A stretch of 37,120 nt of DNA from Butyrivibrio sp. (GTDB taxonomy: Bacteria; Bacillota; Clostridia; Lachnospirales; Lachnospiraceae): positions 1 through 37,120 of the forward strand of contig JAEDHB010000014.1 in assembly GCA_016297265.1 (NCBI GenBank). The letters run 5' to 3'. The notes beneath the pieces were generated by a model, which worked only from the letters and a program-made list of their open reading frames with translations, did not search any database and was not told the DNA's origin. Shown here piece by piece: positions 33,640 through 37,120 of the stretch (its first letter is position 1; each line of letters starts with the position of its first letter). Made by a program: the position numbers and the translations under genes.

Positions 33640-34377
33640 TTATTCATCTGAAATTTTGTCGTTAATATAAACCATTGTGAGCATACTGAAAACATATGTC
33701 TGTATTGCTCCTGAGAAGATATCACAATATATGTGAATAGCTCCAGGTATTCCTACCTTTAATGCTGCCGGTAACAATCCATAAATCAGACCCATCAAAA
33801 TAGTACCTGACATGATATTACCGAACAAACGAAGTGACAGCGAAAGCGGAACCGCAACTTCACCAATCAGATTGATTGGAAAAAGAATCGGCGTCGGCTT
33901 AAACAACGCTGTAACATGTTGTATCTTTTTGGCTCGTAAACCGTTGATTTGGATAAGCGCAAACGTTATCAGACCAAGCGGTAATGTAACACCATAGTCT
34001 GCAGTCGGTGGCCTTAATCCAAATAAACCTGCTATGTTGCAGAAAAGAATAAACATAAAAATTGCGCATATCCAGTTTCTGAATCGCTTTGAGTTTGCAC
34101 CCATAATCGAAGAAACCATATTATCCAGAGTCTGGATGAACATTTCCAAGATATTCTGCAATCCCTTAGGCCTATCTCCGGGTTGTGCCTTAAGTATCTT
34201 GTGTCGACCGATAAAAATCAGCAACAACAAGGTAATCATGACAATAACCAGTGCAACATGTGTAGTCGTGATATATATATCCTGACCAAACAGTTTAAAC
34301 GGTAATTTCTGCAGAAGCTTTATCTCAAATCCCATTGATTCCGAATCCGCAGTAATCATGCCGGAAAGCTGCCCCAT
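33640..34377 (-). CDS. atpB: ATP synthase a subunit
   Basis: A 245-residue membrane subunit from the ATG at 34377; GTG codons 3 and 12 bases upstream are possible, but AAGGTG is best spaced for the ATG. Five or six membrane helices are seen. The essential arginine lies in VPLSLSLRLFGNIMSG, and the last helix region AIQTYVFSMLTMVYINDKI is typical. It forms the two ion half-channels facing the c ring. It lies after atpI with a very short gap. Confidence 0.95.
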   Translation of the reverse strand: MGQLSGMITADSESMGFEIKLLQKLPFKLFGQDIYITTTHVALVIVMITLLLLIFIGRHKILKAQPGDRPKGLQNILEMFIQTLDNMVSSIMGANSKRFRNWICAIFMFILFCNIAGLFGLRPPTADYGVTLPLGLITFALIQINGLRAKKIQHVTALFKPTPILFPINLIGEVAVPLSLSLRLFGNIMSGTILMGLIYGLLPAALKVGIPGAIHIYCDIFSGAIQTYVFSMLTMVYINDKISDE

Positions 34378-34394
34378 CACATTTCTCACCTTCT

Positions 34395-34787
34395 TTACAG
34401 CTTATTTTTTTGAAAAAATTTTATAAATAACGGCTGTGCATATGCCGATATTTTCAAACCAAAAATGCCGACCAACATCGTTACGATATTGAGCCATCCG
34501 GTTATCCCAAACAACACAAAAAGTGCTGCAACAACAAGTAATCTGCCCACCGCACTCCATGCGCAAAAGGCTGACTGGTGTTCCTCCATGTGTATTGCCC
34601 TCTGAACGGTAGCATTCATATTGATAACCATTGCCGTTGCAATCAATGCTCCTGCAACAAGTCCGAGTTCGCCTCTGAGCCTGTCCTTGCATATCAATAA
34701 AACCGGCGGGGTTACACATATGCAGAATACCCATATTCCAATAATCAAAAACAATAATGTCTTCGACTCATATTTTTCACTCATCAT
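34395..34787 (-). CDS. atpI: ATP synthase subunit I-like membrane protein
   Basis: A protein of 130 residues with four predicted membrane helices (about 10-30, 37-55, 75-95 and 98-118), placed just before atpB and overlapping the end of atpZ. Position and layout fit AtpI, which helps assemble the c ring; sequence conservation in this family is low. Two adjacent ATG codons (34787, 34784) lie 5 and 8 bases after AAGGA, so the start may be one codon later. Confidence 0.75.
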   Translation of the reverse strand: MMSEKYESKTLLFLIIGIWVFCICVTPPVLLICKDRLRGELGLVAGALIATAMVINMNATVQRAIHMEEHQSAFCAWSAVGRLLVVAALFVLFGITGWLNIVTMLVGIFGLKISAYAQPLFIKFFQKNKL

Positions 34788-35040
34788 CAATATCCTTGTC
34801 TATATTCTTATGACTGTCCGCAGGCTTGCCATCATTGACAAAAGACATTGCCAGTCTGTATGCATTGCGGCCGCCTGCCAGAATTCCCAATATCAACAAA
34901 GGTATCACCCAATATGTGTCAAATTTCTGATCGATTTTCACACCGATGAATACACATAATGCAATGGGAACCATAACACTAATCCCCAGCTGGGTAATCA
35001 TTGTCAGCGCCCGAAAAACACTTTTCTTCTCTTTGTCCAT
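34777..35040 (-). CDS. atpZ: AtpZ/AtpI-family ATP synthase assembly protein
   Basis: An 87-residue protein with two membrane helices (about 12-33 and 42-62; ITQLGISVMVPIALCVFIGVKIDQKFDTYWVIPLLILGILAG). The helix-loop-helix with GxxIDxxF is the AtpZ (PF09527) pattern. I used the ATG at 35040 because AAGAAGGG lies just upstream; the frame is open a further 21 bases to an ATG without a site. It opens the ATP synthase operon and is thought to aid magnesium supply or c-ring assembly. Confidence 0.82.
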   Translation of the reverse strand: MDKEKKSVFRALTMITQLGISVMVPIALCVFIGVKIDQKFDTYWVIPLLILGILAGGRNAYRLAMSFVNDGKPADSHKNIDKDIDDE

Positions 35041-35062
35041 AAGCGCCCTTCTTTCCCACATA

Positions 35063-35091
35063 AGTATATACTAAACAGCGTGAAAAGTCTA
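35063..35091 (-). promoter_or_regulatory. Promoter of the ATP synthase operon
   Basis: Minus-strand TAGACT (35091-35086), a 17-base spacer and TATACT (35068-35063). The expected start is about 16-20 bases before the atpZ ATG. It lies between rpiB and atpZ, where no clear terminator was seen, so read-through from rpiB may add to expression. Confidence 0.6.
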
Positions 35092-35119
35092 CAAAAGTTG
35101 TGCTCGTGAAAATGTTTTT

Positions 35120-35548
35120 TTATCCTTCAATGAGATTAATTCTTCTCTGATGTCTCTCTTCCATACTGAATTCGGTATCGAGAAACATATCAACTATCTC
35201 AATTGCAAGCTCTTCAGATACTGTTGATGCTCCGAGGGCAAGCATATTGGCATCATTGTGAAGTCTTGTCATTTTAGCCTGATTAAGGCTTGTACACAAA
35301 GCGCATCTGATTCCTTCCACTTTATTGGCAGAAATAGAGATACCTATTCCGGTTGTACAGATGACAATACCTCTGTCACAGCTTCCTTCTGCAACTGCTT
35401 TTGCTGCTGCCCTTCCGAATATCGGATAATCACAGGATTCTTTGTCGTAGCAACCAAAATCCTTGTATTCCAATCCTTTTTCTTCAAGATGTTTCATTAC
35501 GGCTATCTTCAAATCATATCCGCCGTGGTCTGAACCCAATGCTATCAT
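35120..35548 (-). CDS. rpiB: Ribose-5-phosphate isomerase B
   Basis: A 142-residue RpiB from the ATG at 35548, which has GGAGG nine bases upstream; an earlier in-frame ATG abuts that site. MIALGSDHGGYDLK at the start and GIVICTTGIGISISANKVEGIRCALC (with the catalytic cysteine near residue 63) are diagnostic, as is HNDANMLALGAST. It interconverts ribose- and ribulose-5-phosphate. Its start lies inside the phosphatase gene (35-base overlap), so the two are translationally coupled, as ywlE-ywlF are adjacent in Bacillus. Confidence 0.95.
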   Translation of the reverse strand: MIALGSDHGGYDLKIAVMKHLEEKGLEYKDFGCYDKESCDYPIFGRAAAKAVAEGSCDRGIVICTTGIGISISANKVEGIRCALCTSLNQAKMTRLHNDANMLALGASTVSEELAIEIVDMFLDTEFSMEERHQRRINLIEG

Positions 35549-36008
35549 TCTGGTCATCCTCCATTTTGTAAAGTGTATTTTCTATTAAATTGACCCATTT
35601 ATCTATGGACTCAAAAAACATGGCATATACATCCATATCTCCGCCGTAGGGATCAATAATATCTCCTTTTCCGCCGGCAAATTCCATTATTGTATAGACA
35701 TTGCGGGCATTGGCATAATCGGCATTAATCCGATCCTGCTGTTCTCTCTCCATGACAAGAATCAAAGTTTTTTCATCAAAATCCTCCTCCGTCAGCTGTC
35801 TGCTCACTCCGTTCTCCAACACAATCCCCCTGCTTCTGAGCAATGCGGTTGCCTTTGGATTATACGGCTCCGGAAAAAGACATATGAGACCTCTTGATTC
35901 AATTCTTATATCCGGAAGCCTGCATATTTTTTTAAGAATTGCAGCAGCAACCGGACTTCTGCAGGTGTTGTCATTGCATACAAAAATAATTTTGTCAAAT
36001 TTTGCCAT
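35514..36008 (-). CDS. ywlE: Low-molecular-weight phosphatase, probable protein-arginine phosphatase
   Basis: A 164-residue protein from the ATG at 36008 with GGGAGG upstream. The phosphate loop reads FVCNDNTCRSP, the C-x5-R signature of low-molecular-weight phosphatases. The threonine two before the arginine is the residue reported to favour phospho-arginine in B. subtilis YwlE, where tyrosine phosphatases usually have isoleucine. The general acid lies in IIDPYGGDMDVY. The loop has NDN in place of the more usual TGN. The neighbours sua5 and rpiB match the ywlC-ywlE-rpiB order of Bacillus. Confidence 0.82.
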   Translation of the reverse strand: MAKFDKIIFVCNDNTCRSPVAAAILKKICRLPDIRIESRGLICLFPEPYNPKATALLRSRGIVLENGVSRQLTEEDFDEKTLILVMEREQQDRINADYANARNVYTIMEFAGGKGDIIDPYGGDMDVYAMFFESIDKWVNLIENTLYKMEDDQNDSIGFRPRRI

Positions 36009-36019
36009 CAAATCCCTCC

Positions 36020-37084
36020 CTACTGCTGTGAGGTTAGCATTATCACCTTGTGCCCTGCCGCCTTAAGCAGACGATTCATAATTGCCTTGCCAAGACCTTC
36101 CTCAGAAAATCCCTCTGAGAAAATAACATCCACATCCGTCTCATCAAATTCTCTTAATGCTGCAAACAGATTGGCGGCAATCTCATTCTGATTACCTGAT
36201 TCGCTGAGGCAGATGGTCTTAATGCCTGCAAAACAATCCGCACGGTCCCCGGTAACCATAACTCCCGGCTTCCGCCCTCCCGCGACAGCCTCATCAACAA
36301 GCCTTTTCATTTCCTGTGTTACGGCATGGGTTTCGCCCTCAATTACGGTTAGCTCTGCTTTCGGCGCGTAGTGACGGTATTTCATGCCGGGTGCCTTTGG
36401 TTTTGCATTCCCGACTCCCACCATAAGAGCTGGATCATTTTCCACTTCTCCAAGAATTTCATTAAGCATCTCTCTGGTTATATATCCCGGTCTCAGTATC
36501 ATCGGAACTTCATCCGTCAAATCGATAATTGTTGATTCAAGACCAATTTCTATTGCACCGTCGTCTATTATCATGTCGATGCGTCCGGACATATCCTCAA
36601 TGACATGCTGTGCAGTGGTGGGACTTGGCCGCCCTGAAATATTTGCACTTGGCGCGGCAATGAAGGTTCCTGATTCCGCAATAAGCGCCCTCGCAACAGG
36701 GTGGGACGGAAGTCTTACCGCAACTGTGTCAAGTCCGCCTGTCACAGTTGATGGGACCTGATTATTTTTACGTACAATCATCGTAAGCGGTCCGGGCCAG
36801 AACCGGTCCGCAAGCACATATGCAATCGGCGGAACATCATCACAAAGCTTCTTCAAATCCTTAGTCTCGGAAATATGCACAATCAGGGGATTGTCACTTG
36901 GGCGCCCTTTTGCGCCGTATATTTTCTCCGCTGCATGCACGTCAAAAGCATCTCCTCCAAGACCATATACCGTCTCAGTAGGAAATGCCACAAGTCCGCC
37001 GCGGCGGATTATCTGCGCGGCTTCAGCTATCACTTTATTGTTATTTTCCTTGTCCTCTGTTATTTTGCTAATAATTGTTTCCAT
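36020..37084 (-). CDS. sua5: L-threonylcarbamoyladenylate synthase, Sua5/YwlC type
   Basis: A 354-residue enzyme with the YrdC domain (about 15-205; GGLVAFPTETVYGLGGDA, GRPSDNPLIVHI, WPGPLTMIV, SANISGRPSPTTAQHV) and the Sua5 C-terminal domain (about 240-354), joined by the usual PGMKYRHYAPKAEL linker. It makes threonylcarbamoyl-AMP for the t6A modification of tRNAs that read ANN codons. The two-domain length is standard. It opens the sua5-phosphatase-rpiB run; the ribosome binding site before its ATG is weak, and any promoter probably lies beyond the window edge. Confidence 0.95.
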   Translation of the reverse strand: METIISKITEDKENNNKVIAEAAQIIRRGGLVAFPTETVYGLGGDAFDVHAAEKIYGAKGRPSDNPLIVHISETKDLKKLCDDVPPIAYVLADRFWPGPLTMIVRKNNQVPSTVTGGLDTVAVRLPSHPVARALIAESGTFIAAPSANISGRPSPTTAQHVIEDMSGRIDMIIDDGAIEIGLESTIIDLTDEVPMILRPGYITREMLNEILGEVENDPALMVGVGNAKPKAPGMKYRHYAPKAELTVIEGETHAVTQEMKRLVDEAVAGGRKPGVMVTGDRADCFAGIKTICLSESGNQNEIAANLFAALREFDETDVDVIFSEGFSEEGLGKAIMNRLLKAAGHKVIMLTSQQ

Positions 37085-37120
37085 TTTCTGCCTGTCTGTC
37101 TGTACAAAAATATTTTTCGA

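Overview
The window (about 37 kb, low to moderate GC) comes from a spore-forming, flagellated, Gram-positive anaerobe, most likely a member of the Lachnospiraceae (Clostridia). This rests on spoIIID, spoVG, a CotF-type spore coat protein, a YwmB-family protein, flagellar rod genes, a glgC/glgD glycogen pair, a DnaD/DnaI-type helicase-loading pair, a long-form Prs and an F-type ATP synthase with a sodium-type c subunit. No tRNA, rRNA, CRISPR array, prophage or insertion sequence was recognised. It is mainly core chromosome.

Layout. 1-200: two copies of a 55-bp direct repeat and a terminator. 199-3.7 kb (minus): spoIIID, mbl, two flagellar rod/hook genes and a FlgJ-like rod-binding protein, the same order as spoIIID-mbl-flhO-flhP of Bacillus subtilis. 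3.7-4.0 kb: a gene-free stretch with a likely sigma-E promoter for spoIIID and, on the plus strand, a promoter-to-terminator unit that may be a small RNA. 4.0-6.9 kb: a membrane-anchored class 3 lipase (minus), a sce7726-type nuclease-fold protein (plus), an asparaginase-like protein and a tiny EF-hand protein (both minus, at the end of the pth-mfd operon). 6.9-11.0 kb: mfd and pth (minus). 11.1-13.0 kb: a CNNM/CBS membrane protein and mscL (plus). 13.0-14.6 kb: a CotF-type coat protein and an AEC transporter (minus). 14.6-17.3 kb: glgC-glgD-spoVG (minus). 17.6-22.4 kb (plus): murC, then dnaD-dnaI-prs, with three abutting DnaA boxes between murC and dnaD. 22.4-27.9 kb (minus): ywmB-family gene, a large anchored envelope protein of unknown function, and a class A penicillin-binding protein. 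27.9-35.1 kb (minus): the ATP synthase operon atpZ-I-B-E-F-H-A-G-D-C. 35.1-37.1 kb (minus): sua5, a low-molecular-weight (arginine) phosphatase and rpiB.

How it works together. The genes serve cell-envelope growth (MurC, PBP1A, Mbl), sporulation (SpoIIID, SpoVG, coat protein), energy (ATP synthase, glycogen), DNA replication start and repair (DnaD, DnaI, Mfd) and translation quality (Pth, Sua5). Several blocks recall conserved Firmicute neighbourhoods (sua5-ywlE-rpiB-atp-ywmB; spoIIID-mbl-flh; spoVG/prs/pth/mfd) broken up and re-mixed. The most interesting regulatory signals are the DnaA-box triplet in front of dnaD-dnaI, a terminator hairpin after atpC that contains both the ribosome binding site and a possible internal promoter of the next gene, and the possible small RNA next to spoIIID.
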